64,000 bases of DNA from Strongylocentrotus purpuratus (taxonomy: Eukaryota; Echinodermata; Echinoidea; Camarodonta; Strongylocentrotidae), in contig NW_022145606.1 of NCBI RefSeq assembly GCF_000002235.5, positions 21,478,539 through 21,542,538 on the forward strand. The letters are read 5' to 3'. Numbering within the stretch: position 1 is the stretch's first letter; the number at the start of each line of letters is the position of its first letter. Below are positions 47,301 through 56,413 of the stretch, piece by piece. The position numbers and the translations under genes are program-made. Below the pieces are notes generated by a model, which saw only the letters and a program-made list of their open reading frames with translations, did not search any database and had not been told where the DNA came from.

Positions 47301-50300
47301 GGTTATAGGGATAGGTACACTTTATCATTTCACTTATTTTGGGAAATGTAATATGACCCTAAGCTTCACCTGCGGAATCAGATGCAATACTGCATCCCCC
47401 GTGAGTGTTGCTACTGCTAGGGCCATCATGGTCTGTAAAACTGCCTCGTAGACGAACCCAGACATGCAGGGGATGAAAGCGGCACCGAGAACGGCTAGGA
47501 GACTGATGATGAGCACGGCTAGATTACTGTAACCCCAAACTGAAACCAAAAAAATGGTTAGGTTTAATTGAAGATAATGTTGAATACTGGTCATAATATT
47601 AAATTATCAGGGAAGTAATTGCACAATTCTACGTTTAAGTGCCTCGTTACAAACTGTGTCGTTCACCTGACAAGACTAATTGCATTTCAATTGTCAGAAT
47701 ACGAATCGCATACATATCGTATTGTTAGGTAGGCCAAGCCATTATTATGTGTGGAAGTTCAATATGTATGGTAGTTACAACTTTTAAAATTCACAACTTT
47801 TTTAACGGTTTCTCTGAACTCGTTCAAGCTTTTCGGATTTCTTATGGAGCAATTTGCTCATTAAGGTTTCATTTCCCCTTAAGAAACGGCTTACTTATCG
47901 GATCATCGCATCGGGTCTGGTGGTCGTGTTACAAGACTCTTTGTGAAAACATGCCCCTTTATTCACGAAATGTCGGGGATAATGGTGGTGAAATATACCC
48001 CTCCCATCAACGAATAGTCTGATCCAATTTACCCGACAGTTTGTGACAATCCTACAGCAAATATACGTAATTTCGCGCCATTAACATGCATCTTCACAGG
48101 ATCTTCCGTTTCCGTTTCACGAAAAGTCGTGTAATGCAACTACCCGACCAGACGCGATGACCCGACGAGTCGAAGTAAGCATTTATAAGTAACTTACTCT
48201 CAGCATCTGTATAGGAATTAGTTGGTTCCTCGTGATCATCTTGACCGCTGCATGCACCCGATAAGATCTGCTGGATCAGGGAGGGTAGCATGGATGTATA
48301 CTGGGCCTCGCTCATACCAGCTTCATGGTCTACCCCGTGGATGTCTAGGAGTTGCTCCCCCGTGTAGCAAGTCTGGTGGATTGAAATAAAGTCAGGGAAT
48401 AAATCAGTAGTATAGTCAAGCATAATATGATATTTCTACCACCACTAGTATTACTACTACTTGTACTACTACTGATAACAAGAATATAAGTAGTAATAGT
48501 ACCAGTAGAAGTAGTAATACTACATTTACTCTTAAATGTCACAAATTGTCTTAAAGTTTGTATAAACAAACGTATCTTTTTACTCCAACATTACGCTTTG
48601 ATTCACACATAATTAATTATTTTGGAATAATTATTTAAAACAATTTATTTTACACTGCAGTATCATCATATGTGACGTAAAGGCTTTATAACCGGCCTGT
48701 ATGAAATTGTGATTTTGATTCGTAAAGATTATGTATTTTAACTTCTTATCAATTTTATTTTTAGTCGATGATCGTATATTAGGACCCTTTTAACATTGTA
48801 GACATTTTGCAATAAGTCTCTGGACTGTGTACTACTTTGTATTTAAATTTAAAGGAGCTCTCTCCTCAACCACCTATAATGTATTTAAGTGTAAGCACAT
48901 TATCTACACTAGTTTGGCCAGGAGGGATTAGATATCCTTGCATGGTCCCTGACAAGTGGTTATCTCATCAAATCAGCTCTCAATTAACCTTAGAAAAAGA
49001 GGACCCTGGGGGACCAATGGTCACCGCTAAGGCATTGATTGCTATATAGAGGGCGCAAGTAAGTAGTGCAGTGGAGGTTTAAAAGATCATTTCGTATTCA
49101 GAATACGCCCCGGGTACTTACAGCGGACACATTCAGTGCATCGTTGTGGGATCCATGGTCATGTTCGTCCGCCGCACGCTCCACGCGGTGTCGGTATCCC
49201 ACCGCTGCCACCGTGTCCTCGGCATGTCTTCTTCGACGATGGTCGTGGTCATCATGGTCATCACCATCGTCGTCAGCATCGTCGCCATGATCGTCATGTT
49301 CGTCCGATGAGCCTCCGATACCAAGCTCCGAAAGCAAATGTTCTAATTCTAAAAAACAGAGGCGAATCATGGTGTTAGTAGGCTTATTATTTCTTCTAAT
49401 ACTATTTCTAACGAAAATATGAGTAATGATCATAACAACACTAGTAAAATGACAATAACAATATAACCATAATAACGATGATGATATCCAAAATACTAAC
49501 AATAATAATAATAATAATGATTAGCTAGTTTGTATATCGCTTTTTATTATGTTGTAAAATGCAGTAATCAAATTAATCAATCAAACAAACAAAACAAATT
49601 CAAGGTCACCTTCTTCAGGAATGACCCCGCCTGTTGCGTACGAATTGAAGACTGCATCCACGAAGTCATCGGGCGATGGTAAAGTTGCCTCGCCGATGCA
49701 GTAGCCTTTGAGAAGGTTGGAAACCACGAGTTCAGCTATGGCATGGACCTCCGCTTCGCTAGCACCTGCTTCGTGATCGCCGACGGTTGCGGTAAAGACG
49801 GATTCGACATCGAAGCACTATGAAATGGTATTAGAAAATTATTTAAAAAAATGGAAACAGAAGTAAGTAAATGAGGAAGGGGCAGTGTATTTTCACATTA
49901 TAATTAAGATGAGGCAACGATCGAGACTAAGAAGAAAAAATGAAGAAGGAGGGGAGGAAGAAAAGTAAAAGAATGGCGAGAATAAGACATCTCAATGTTA
50001 CATTTAAAATTACGAAGACAAACAGAGAAGTGTAAAGACATATTTCTTTTGTTTTTGTGTGGGTTAGTTAGATTTGTTCGGTTTGGTTGGTTGGTTGTTA
50101 TTTTAAGAATTTTAAGAATTTTAAGTTAGAAGTACCTTATGTTTGCAATACGAAACCTAGGATATCAATAATTAACAAACTTTGGTATATCGATCCTCGT
50201 AGGAACAACGTTTAAACAATTTTCCATAATTGTTCTCGGAAAGTATCCCCCCCCCCCCTTTTTTTGTCTTTGTTTTGTTGTTTTACAAATACGTAACTAT

Positions 50301-50804
50301 GTTGGTGTTGTTGTTATGTTGATAACGTCACTAAAAGACGAATTTATTTCGTGCTTTAGAGATGGAATTAAATAGTCTTTCTCATAATTAGTAGGTTTAA
50401 TTTAAAAACCTAAGTGGATGCACACCTCGTTTGGCATGGTGTTCGGTTTGGAATTTGGGGCGGGGGCGGGGGCGGGGGCGGGGGCGGGGGGGGGGCTGCG
50501 GTTGGGGGTTTACCGTTGTTTGGGTGGTTGCGGTATAATTTTCACTCATGGTATGTAAAATTTCTTCCAAATCCTCTTCCGACAGGGTTGCGTTCGTCCC
50601 ATCTGCTCCGGCAGACATGAGCTCCCCAAACACCGTCTCCTCACCGAGATCCGTCCCGCCAGCACCGGCGGCGCATACCGCCTCCAAATCGAACGTAGCA
50701 TAGAGCAGCAGCGGTGTCGCTTCGTGGAAGACATCCTCACTGAATCCGTACGCCGGGTCAACGTTGAGGGCGGTAAACAGATCGGTCACGAAATCGTCAG
50801 AGCA
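41695..50804 (-). CDS. ZIP zinc transporter, SLC39A4/SLC39A12-like (5' incomplete)
   Basis: Plasma-membrane importer of zinc (possibly also iron or manganese), LIV-1 subfamily. Eleven coding exons give 619 residues in one frame; human ZIP4 is about 647 and ZIP12 about 690, so a short N-terminus with the signal peptide is missing. Residues 1-300 are extracellular: three Cys-bounded modules and an Asp/His-rich run, [20 protein letters not shown]. Then come TM1-2 (301-357, ending [10 protein letters not shown]), a His loop ([13 protein letters not shown]), TM3 (358-408), a cytoplasmic loop with HSHAHG, TM4 with the metal-binding HNFGDG, TM5 with HELPHELGD, and TM6-8 ending [18 protein letters not shown] rather than EEFPHE argues against ZIP8/ZIP14; the SLYEDD-like end recalls ZIP4. 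ZIP4 versus ZIP12 orthology is not settled here. Confidence 0.9.
41853..41955. repeat. AAT and AACGAT microsatellite in ZIP intron
   Basis: (AAT)n then (AACGATAACAAT)n, followed by a TAGCGCTTATAATG retroposon-tail remnant to about 42010. Confidence 0.8.
42095..42282 (-). CDS. ZIP exon j (end of TM5, TM6-TM7)
   Basis: Acceptor CTTTGCAG, donor ATG|GTAAGT, 188 nt. It encodes [20 protein letters not shown] and [17 protein letters not shown]. Confidence 0.94.
42390..42580. repeat. Dispersed repeat rich in AGACCACC/GGTGGTCT motifs
   Basis: CCTATAAAGACCACCCAAGG faces GTGGTCTTTATAGGCAGGTG, giving a foldback with further GGTGGTC copies up to GCAGGTTTGACTGTAT. A short inverted-repeat element, non-coding. 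Confidence 0.6.
43050..43395 (+). repeat. 340-bp dispersed repeat, copy 2
   Basis: Direct copy of 40783-41135, abutting the TTAA MITE at 43407. The two copies bracket the last two ZIP exons. Confidence 0.8.
43407..43606 (+). mobile_element. TTAA-flanked 200-bp MITE, copy 4
   Basis: Same family as 1015-1210; an extra TTAA lies at 43389. Shares AGCTACTTGGGCCCTCTATA and GGCCAAACTAGTGCAGA. Confidence 0.75.
43624..43776 (-). CDS. ZIP exon i (TM4-TM5, catalytic metal sites)
   Basis: Acceptor TTCTAAAG, donor CTAG|GTAAGT, 153 nt. It encodes [19 protein letters not shown] and [10 protein letters not shown], the binuclear metal centre of ZIP transporters. A TTAA-flanked MITE begins 18 nt beyond the donor. 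Confidence 0.95.
43794..44177 (-). mobile_element. TTAA-flanked 390-bp MITE, copy 2
   Basis: Opposite orientation to 14362-14752. TTAAAGATAAAGTTGAGTTC at one end, AACTTAGTCTTTAA at the other. Lies just upstream (in gene sense) of ZIP exon i. Confidence 0.75.
44274..44548 (-). mobile_element. tRNA-derived SINE with (ATT)n tail, second family
   Basis: Minus strand starts GTTGGCTCAGTCAGTAGAGC (A box TGGCTCAGTCAG) with B box GGGTTCGAACCC and ends in about ten TTA units at 44274-44304. The head looks like a tRNA, but the body is not; a SINE, not a tRNA gene. Confidence 0.8.
44813..44858 (-). CDS. ZIP exon h (46-nt exon)
   Basis: Acceptor CTTAAAG, donor AAAG|GTAAAA. It encodes [15 protein letters not shown]. 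Needed for frame between exons g and i. Confidence 0.8.
45065..45200 (-). mobile_element. Antisense LINE 3'-end fragment
   Basis: TTTATTGAAAGACTTTATTT then AAATGCAACTCAATTATTAC resembles LINE-tail fragments at 51010-51250; no coding part. Confidence 0.4.
45759..45872 (-). CDS. ZIP exon g (cytoplasmic loop)
   Basis: Acceptor CATCAG, donor CTG|GTAAGA, 114 nt, phase 0. It encodes [20 protein letters not shown] and a polar stretch. The Cys/His cluster may be the cytosolic zinc-sensing loop of ZIP4-like proteins. Confidence 0.85.
45985..46165 (+). repeat. Compound (GA)n/(GATA)n/(TA)n microsatellite
   Basis: GAGAGA runs with GATAGATAGATA and TATATATA inserts, in the ZIP intron between exons f and g. 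Confidence 0.95.
46240..46385 (+). repeat. (AGT)n microsatellite
   Basis: TAGTAGTAGTAGTAG with interruptions, ending 20 nt before the exon f donor side. A mirror tract lies at 48430-48530. Confidence 0.9.
46408..46560 (-). CDS. ZIP exon f (His loop and TM3)
   Basis: Acceptor TTCCAG, donor TCG|GTTAGT, 153 nt. It encodes [20 protein letters not shown], then [20 protein letters not shown]. Confidence 0.92.
47035..47237 (+). mobile_element. TTAA-flanked 200-bp MITE, copy 5
   Basis: TTAAAGGC..GCTTTAA with CACTACTTGTAGCTACTTGC and GAGATAACCACCTGTCC. ZIP intron between exons e and f. Confidence 0.75.
47370..47539 (-). CDS. ZIP exon e (TM1 and TM2)
   Basis: Acceptor GTTTCAG, donor CAG|GTGAAG, 170 nt. 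It encodes [20 protein letters not shown] and [16 protein letters not shown], typical LIV-1 TM1-2. Confidence 0.93.
47585..47760. repeat. Relative of the palindromic element at 60458-60762
   Basis: TTAAGTGCCTCGTTACAA, TTCACCTGACAAGA, TTTCAATTGTCAGAAT and TTAGGTAGGCCAAGCCAT match the element's landmarks in order. Confidence 0.55.
48198..48372 (-). CDS. ZIP exon d (ectodomain module 3)
   Basis: Acceptor CCACCAG, donor GAGA|GTAAGT, 175 nt. It encodes [20 protein letters not shown], then [10 protein letters not shown], the ZIP domain just before TM1. Confidence 0.9.
48430..48530. repeat. Foldback (ACT)n/(AGT)n microsatellite
   Basis: ACTAGTATTACTACTACT is followed by AGTAGTAATAGTACCAGTAG, an inverted trinucleotide pair able to form a hairpin. 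Confidence 0.8.
48885..49082 (-). mobile_element. TTAA-flanked 200-bp MITE, copy 6
   Basis: TTAA at both ends. CACTAGTTTGGCCAGGAGGG and TGCTATATAGAGGGCGCAAG, in reverse orientation. Ends 40 nt from ZIP exon c. Confidence 0.75.
49122..49348 (-). CDS. ZIP exon c (Asp/His-rich linker)
   Basis: Acceptor TTTTTTAG, donor GCT|GTAAGT, 227 nt. It encodes [13 protein letters not shown], an acidic His-rich stretch and a basic [14 protein letters not shown] segment. Likely a metal-binding flexible loop. Confidence 0.88.
49610..49817 (-). CDS. ZIP exon b (ectodomain module 2)
   Basis: Acceptor TTTCATAG, donor AAG|GTGACC, 208 nt. It encodes [20 protein letters not shown], then [10 protein letters not shown] and [15 protein letters not shown]. 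Confidence 0.9.
50457..50496 (+). repeat. (GGGGGC)n hexanucleotide beside ZIP exon a donor
   Basis: About five GGGGGC units then a G run on the plus strand, 18-57 nt past the exon a donor. Gene-sense RNA would carry (GCCCCC)n. The plus strand could form G-quadruplexes. Confidence 0.9.
50514..50804 (-). CDS. ZIP exon a (ectodomain module 1)
   Basis: Acceptor TTTTCGCAG, donor ACG|GTAAAC, 291 nt, phase 0 at both ends. It encodes [20 protein letters not shown] through an [17 protein letters not shown] linker. The acceptor shows that at least one more exon lies upstream. Confidence 0.85.
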
Positions 50805-51009
50805 CTGCGAAAACAATAATATTGATGTGATATTCATAAATGTCAGATTCATCGAAACAGAGCGAATATTTGCTCAGTTACACTGAAGGTTAATATGTTT
50901 TTGTCGCCAACTGATTGGATCACCTGTCCTTGGCTCCAAATGAAAAGTCATTGTTATTAAAAGCTACTAACAAAAGAGAAAAAATTAGCAGGAAATCGTA
51001 TTGTGGTAG

Positions 51010-51250
51010 ACGTAAGTAAAGTAAGTAAAGTTTATTTAACCATAAAATGAAACATGTACATACAAATGAGTAACATAGTAAACATAATACGGTAAAGGAC
51101 ACCCTTAGAAGCAAATTGCTTGTGTTGGGGCCTTAAAAAGAAAAAAAAACAAACTACACATAAATTATACAGTTTAAAAACTTTAAAATAACATGATACA
51201 AACTCACAAGCACGCTCACACATATACATACACATATACATTCAAAATAT
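51010..51250 (-). mobile_element. Antisense LINE 3'-end fragment
   Basis: GTAAGTAAAGTTTATTTAAC, then ACATGTACATACAAATGAGT; minus-strand reading ends in a tandem TTTACTTAC tail. No ORF. Confidence 0.45.
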
Positions 51251-51324
51251 CCTCCTCTGCTCAAACAAGACGTAAGTCTTTAATTTTATTTCGTTATCAT
51301 TCAAAAGGAGTCGGCCAAGACTGT

Positions 51325-52952
51325 GGTAGTAAGTAGTTATATCAGTGAGACCGGGGACGGCCATAGGTTTTGTACACGAATATTTTCGTACTTATACTAT
51401 TTCTAATTGGCTCGTGTACATTAACTTTGAAAACTTTGGGAAAAAACGGACTTCGGAATATCCTAATAATCTTTAAGTAAAATCAAAAATGTCAAAATTC
51501 ACATAGAAACACGTGTTGTATCACTTTTTAATACAATAATGTGACTTGGGTTCTATTTCTCTAGTTAAAAATGTTTTGTATATTTTATCTCTGTTCCCTG
51601 GTAACATGACTAAATTGCAATTCTTATCTTTGTATTAAAATCTGTTTTGCATAAAGTTGTCAACATTGAAACGGAAACAAATAAAGTAAAATATCTGTAC
51701 TACATAGTGTTTTATTTCATGAATGTGTGTATTCTACGTCACAATAGTCGTACAACAAACTATGTCCAGAATGAATAGAGTCGAGATGGTGAAACTATGA
51801 AATAGAGTTACGGAGTTAATAATAGAGTGTTAGACCTCAAAAAGAGAGTAGTTGCTCTAGAAAAGTTGGTGATTATTCATAAAGCTGTATGATCCGTCAA
51901 CGGCGTTGTGGATAATACGGCGTTACGGCGTTACGTCATGTTGCGGCGCTAAACTGCGGATTTACGGTGTGTATGTTTGCTCATAGACCTACCACCACCT
52001 AGGTCTATGGTTTGCTGTACAATTATGTTAACTTTTTTAAAAACGTATTTACGATGAAATAATATAATAATGTGACTTGGGTTCTATTTCTCTAGTTTAA
52101 AATGTTTTGTATATTTTATCTCTGTTCCCTTGTAACATGACTAAATTGCAATTCTTATCTTTGTCTTCAAATCTTTTTGATGATGTTTTGAGAAAGTCCA
52201 AACATAGACCTGAACTATATATGAAAGTGTTGTGTGAAAGTCCAAAGAACTCGGCGGTATGAACAGGTCGGAGTAAAAGAAGCTTCATTATTTTGTCGAA
52301 AGTCTGTTGAGAGGTTCATAAACTCAATGCACGATCAATAAGAAACAACGGTACTATTGCTGAAAAGAGGTAATTCTAATACAAAAGAAACTAGACCTAA
52401 ATAAAATATAAACTAAATCAATACCCTTTACATAATGCCTACAATACGCTTTCTCGTGTTGCCAAGCGAGGATCACAGTATGGGTAAATACACGTTCCTT
52501 TATTTAGTTGATCGAACAATAGATACTGATCCAACCTATAACGACGTTGTAAACATTCCTCAGAGAGGCAAACTCAAAGTATAGAAAGAAAATTCCTTAG
52601 ACACGCATGTTAAAAGTCAGTTCCACAAAGAAAATACCTATCCACTATTCAAAACGTCAATAATTCCTAAAAATCTTTAAGTAAAACTCAAAATGTCAAA
52701 ATTTACATAGAAACACGTGTTGTAAGTCACTTTTTGCTTGAAAAAAATGTAAGTCCAAAATGAAAAATCACTAAGTAAAATTCATAAAGTCTCAATGCCA
52801 TAGACACATGTGTTAAAAGTATGTTGTTAACGAAAAAATAGACTATGTCAAAGTTAATGTACACGAGTCAATTAGAAATAGTATAAGTACGAAAATATTC
52901 GTGTACAAAACCTATGGCCGTCCCCGGTCTCACTGCTGTAACTACTGTAGTA
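51325..52952. mobile_element. 1.6-kb element with about 90-110-bp terminal inverted repeats
   Basis: The left arm GTGAGACCGGGGACGGCCAT runs through TTTTGTACACGAATATTTTC and TACTTATACTATTTCTAATT. The complete complement ends the element at 52850-52937. Internal direct repeats: ATGTGACTTGGGTTCTATTT at 51538 and 52070; AATCTTTAAGTAAAA with CATAGAAACACGTGTTGTA at 51470 and 52670. No ORF resembles a transposase, so it is non-autonomous. Confidence 0.8.
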
Positions 52953-53509
52953 TTTGTTGATAAAGTTGGACCTGGCACAAAATTGTGATGGGAAAAATAA
53001 TATTAACGGCACTTTTCCAATCTTGAGTGAATTTCGCAAATCGCTTTGCGTTATGATCCAACCGACTGTTAATCAAGTCCCACCCAATAATCCATTTAAT
53101 ATTATTTTAATCAAACATAATTTGTTCTTTTTTATAATTTATTTTTCCATCATGCTCAACATAATTCGATCACCCTACAGGATAGTATAATAGGATAATG
53201 CTATAAGCTCAATAGTGGCAAGCATTACTTATAAAGAGAAAATGGTGTATTATTTGTATCTTTGGACCAATAATAACGTATCAAGGAGCATTGGGGAAGG
53301 GCCATTTGGCCCACCCTTGATAAGTTTCCTACCAAGACACAAACAAAATACCTGACTTTCTAGTTTAGAAGGGCTATAATACTAGCCAACCCGGCAACAG
53401 ACCATCTTATTAACGTTCATCTTTAAAATTATAAAATTGCGTTAGGTGTGGCCGTGTGGGTGACAGCGTGGGTGAAGGTTTAAGTGTATGAGTGTGTTTG
53501 CAGCCGGGG

Positions 53510-53635
53510 TTTTGACAGACGTCTATCATTCTATCAATCATATTATGATTATTTACGACTGGACCCTACCTTTAACATCATCATACGAAAGACGTGACTC
53601 AGTTTGGAACCAAGGTCCGATCTGAGTCAATAATA
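53510..53635 (-). repeat. Dispersed repeat, inverted copy of the 13390 family
   Basis: CAGACGTCTATCATT, GATTATTTACGACTGG, ACCTTTAACATCATC and AAAGACGTGACTCAGTTT. Confidence 0.6.
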
Positions 53636-54194
53636 TTGGAAGGCAATGTCAGTGAGCTGCTCGTACCAGGGACACCCTTGGTAGAACCAATTCACTTCTC
53701 CAAGTTAATGGTGCGTATCCTTAACTTTTCTTACACTCTGGTATCAGTCCCATGCGATTATATATTATATCAGAATCTCTTTCTTTTCGCCTCTCTTTCT
53801 GTCACTGATTCTCTCATCTCAGTCTCTTTCTCTCTCTATTCACATCTCACTCTCCCCTCTCATTCTGCATGTAGTTTTTTCTGTAACCATTTTATAACAG
53901 TAAACTATATTTAAGACACGTTGTGCGGTTAATTTCTTTTTTAAGCAAATCGGGACGGTAACTTTTTTCATTTAATGTTGAAATTATTACTTTGTTTTAA
54001 ACAAAAATGTGATATTTGATGTCATTGATGCTATCAAAGCAACAACTTTCAATTATGATTCGTGTAGTTTGTTCAGTAACAAGGAATCTATAACAATAAC
54101 AAAAATAATAATATTGATGATGATAACAATAGTAATAATAACATGTCTTGTTTACCACGGATAGCCTCATCAGTATTGATACTGTCCTTCCTGA

Positions 54195-54530
54195 GGGCCC
54201 GGGGGGGGGGGGCACACGGTGGGAAAGAGAACATATACTCCCCAAAAAATCGCAAGGACTCAGCCAGCGGCTGAATAAGCGGGGGGGGGGGGGGGGTAAG
54301 GTCATCTTTTTAGGTCAGCCATTGGCATATTTAAAAAAAAAATTAAATAACATTTTTAATAATTCTTTTTTTTTTGGCCGAGGGGGGCACGCCCCTGTTT
54401 TTCAGTACATTTTGGGCGAATTTAGGGCTGATTTTAACATATTTTGGGGGGCCGGGAGGGGACGTGCCCCCTGTGCCCCCCCTGGATCCGCCACTGGGGG
54501 GGGGGGGGGGGGGGGTCATAAAGCTGTTCG
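54195..54530. repeat. Cluster of long G runs with MITE-like ends
   Basis: Three runs of 12-22 G, one preceded by CCCCCTGGATCCGCCACTGG. Frames through it are glycine/proline only. Possibly a small GC-rich element with degraded TIRs. Confidence 0.55.
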
Positions 54531-55344
54531 TAAGGTTACGCACGACTTTACGATCGACTTGTATATGAAGTGCCAGATAGGATGCCAAAAGTTTTTCTGA
54601 TATTTCCAATAACCTCAATTAAATTATGGCAGAAAAATATACTTTGCATTAAAAATGTTTGTTATAATAAGAATGTTAATCTACATCGTTTCAACTTTAG
54701 TTGATGCAGTTAATAATGATTGAGCGTACCATTTGGCTTTTCATATATAAGTCGTTCGTAAAGGCATGCGTAATTCCATCCCCGGGAAGGGGGGGGGGGG
54801 GGGTCACTCGCAACCCAAAGTGAAACGCGTGCTCGTCATAAAAAACGTCGAAAAAGGGTCGATTTTTGGCATTGTGGCGCCGTCGACGATTTTAGAGAAA
54901 AGGGTGCTTTTCAGGTTAAGTTTCGACGTTTAGGGTAACTTTTCGGCCATACCAGCGCCGACATTTATTTGCGTGTATACTACCCATGTCTCTTTAAAAT
55001 TAGTTCCTCCAAAGAGATATGTTTCCCTTGATTTTTCTAGTCTCTACGCCAAGAATTTGAATTACCTGGGCTTGCAGTGTGTTTGCAGCCTGTAATAGGG
55101 TACAACACTGCCGGCCATATTAATCTTGTTGTGTATGTTTGCAATAGAGTAAGTTCTTAATTTGAAATTTCTAATTTAAATTGAAACTAAGCACTTTTTA
55201 CTGAGCCATGTTAGTTTATTAGCTGCATTAATAAACTTGAATGAAGAATCAGCGTATAGCTTCCAGTCTATAATGCCTCAGTGTGAAAATTAACATTACA
55301 CTACTAGCTTGGTGAAGGTGGGGATTATAAGGGGCCCTTTAAAC

Positions 55345-55668
55345 ATGGCCAGTCGTGCTAACATCAAATATCCTTGCTTAGTATGTAATACTTCAGTCAG
55401 GAGCAACCAGAACGCGGCTTTGTGCATGGGATGTCAACAATGGTGCCATGTTAAATGTGGAGTCCCATTATCTGACTATGAGCGAGACATTGATTGGACT
55501 TGTAATAAATGTATATTTCAAGAACTACCGCTCCACGATCATTGTGAACCTGAAACATTAATACCACAACTAGAAGACATAGATGATATTCCTGCTATAT
55601 CTCGTGACTTGGACGAAGTCCGATTAAATACTACATGCAATCCCTGTTCTATATGTGAAAACCTGTAA
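55345..55668 (+). CDS. LINE A N-terminal PHD-like finger frame
   Basis: Starts MASRANIKYPCLVCN. Cys4-His-Cys3-like spacing (C-x2-C, C-x2-C, H-x2-C, C-x2-C) makes a PHD finger, as known at the start of many CR1-type LINE proteins. Ends shortly after the frame shift near 55667, in the second finger. Confidence 0.7.
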   Translation: MASRANIKYPCLVCNTSVRSNQNAALCMGCQQWCHVKCGVPLSDYERDIDWTCNKCIFQELPLHDHCEPETLIPQLEDIDDIPAISRDLDEVRLNTTCNPCSICENL

Positions 55669-55685
55669 AGAGAAATCAGAAAGCA

Positions 55686-56413
55686 GTGTTGTGTACTAAT
55701 TGTTCAAAATGGGTTCATATTAAATGTGCAAATGTTCGACCTGCTAATTGTAATGATCCTAGCGAGAAATTTGTTAATTGGCAGTGTACAAGATGTTTAT
55801 TTTCCCAATTACCTTTTCTATATGATACAGACTACGAACAAGAGACAAACGAAGATTTGTCTGGTAGTAATGTTAACATGTCAAATCAAGATGTGGGTGA
55901 GTTGAACCATGCTGATTGTACATTTCCCAGTGAAAGGGGGCTTAAAATTGCTCATTTAAATGTAAGAAGCCTTCGTAATAAAACGGCTGACATTAACTGT
56001 TTTGTAAAACGCTATCATTACGATTTGATATCCTTATCTGAAACATGGTTGGACGAGACTATTGGTAGTAATACATGTTGTATAGAAGGTTATAATCTGG
56101 AGAGAAAAGACAGAGACTATTTAGGAGGAGGTGTTTGTTGTTACATTATAAATAGTGTACCCTACATAAGGAGGCAAGATTTAGAATGCGAAAGCTTAGA
56201 ATTACTGTGGATTGAATTAAAGCCCAGAAATGAAGCTTGTTTGTACGTGGGCATTATATATCGTAAACCAAATTCTTCCGTATCCTTTTTCGAAGAATTA
56301 GAGGAAAATCTAGAACAAGTCTTTTCGCTCTCAGATAGAATAATACTGCTTGGTGACTTAAATTGTAACATGCTAACGGTTAATTCTTTGTCCAATAGGT
56401 TAACTGAAATAAG
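55686..56413 (+). CDS. LINE A second PHD finger and endonuclease (first part)
   Basis: Second finger LCTNCSKWVHIKC..WQCTRC, then an AP-endonuclease-like domain with HLNVRSL, ETWLDE, YRKPNSS and LLGDLN. It is cut by the TIR element at 56414. Confidence 0.8.

Larger units (their letters stand above)
50805..54764. other. Upstream flank or first intron of the ZIP gene, with repeats
   Basis: The missing ZIP signal-peptide exon should lie here or further right; I could not find a convincing one. Contents: an antisense LINE tail at 51010-51250, the long-TIR element at 51325-52952, a dispersed repeat at 53510-53635, and G-run-rich fragments at 54195-54530 including CTGGATCCGCCACTGG, a typical MITE end. 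Confidence 0.6.

Noticed and set aside
49133-49378. His-rich and Met/Thr-rich frames over ZIP exon c
   Set aside because: Other-frame shadows of the Asp/His-rich coding exon.
50397-50513. Proline-arginine-rich extension of ZIP exon a
   Set aside because: A good donor (ACG|GTAAAC) precedes it and the phase fits the next exon; the PR run is translated intron repeat.
50920-51114. Hydrophobic minus-strand frame as the missing ZIP signal-peptide exon
   Set aside because: It lies over an antisense LINE tail. I saw no convincing phase-0 donor leading to exon a and no conserved N-terminal pattern.
54148-54618. Gly/Pro-rich frames on both strands
   Set aside because: Produced by long G runs in transposon debris; no domain or conserved feature.
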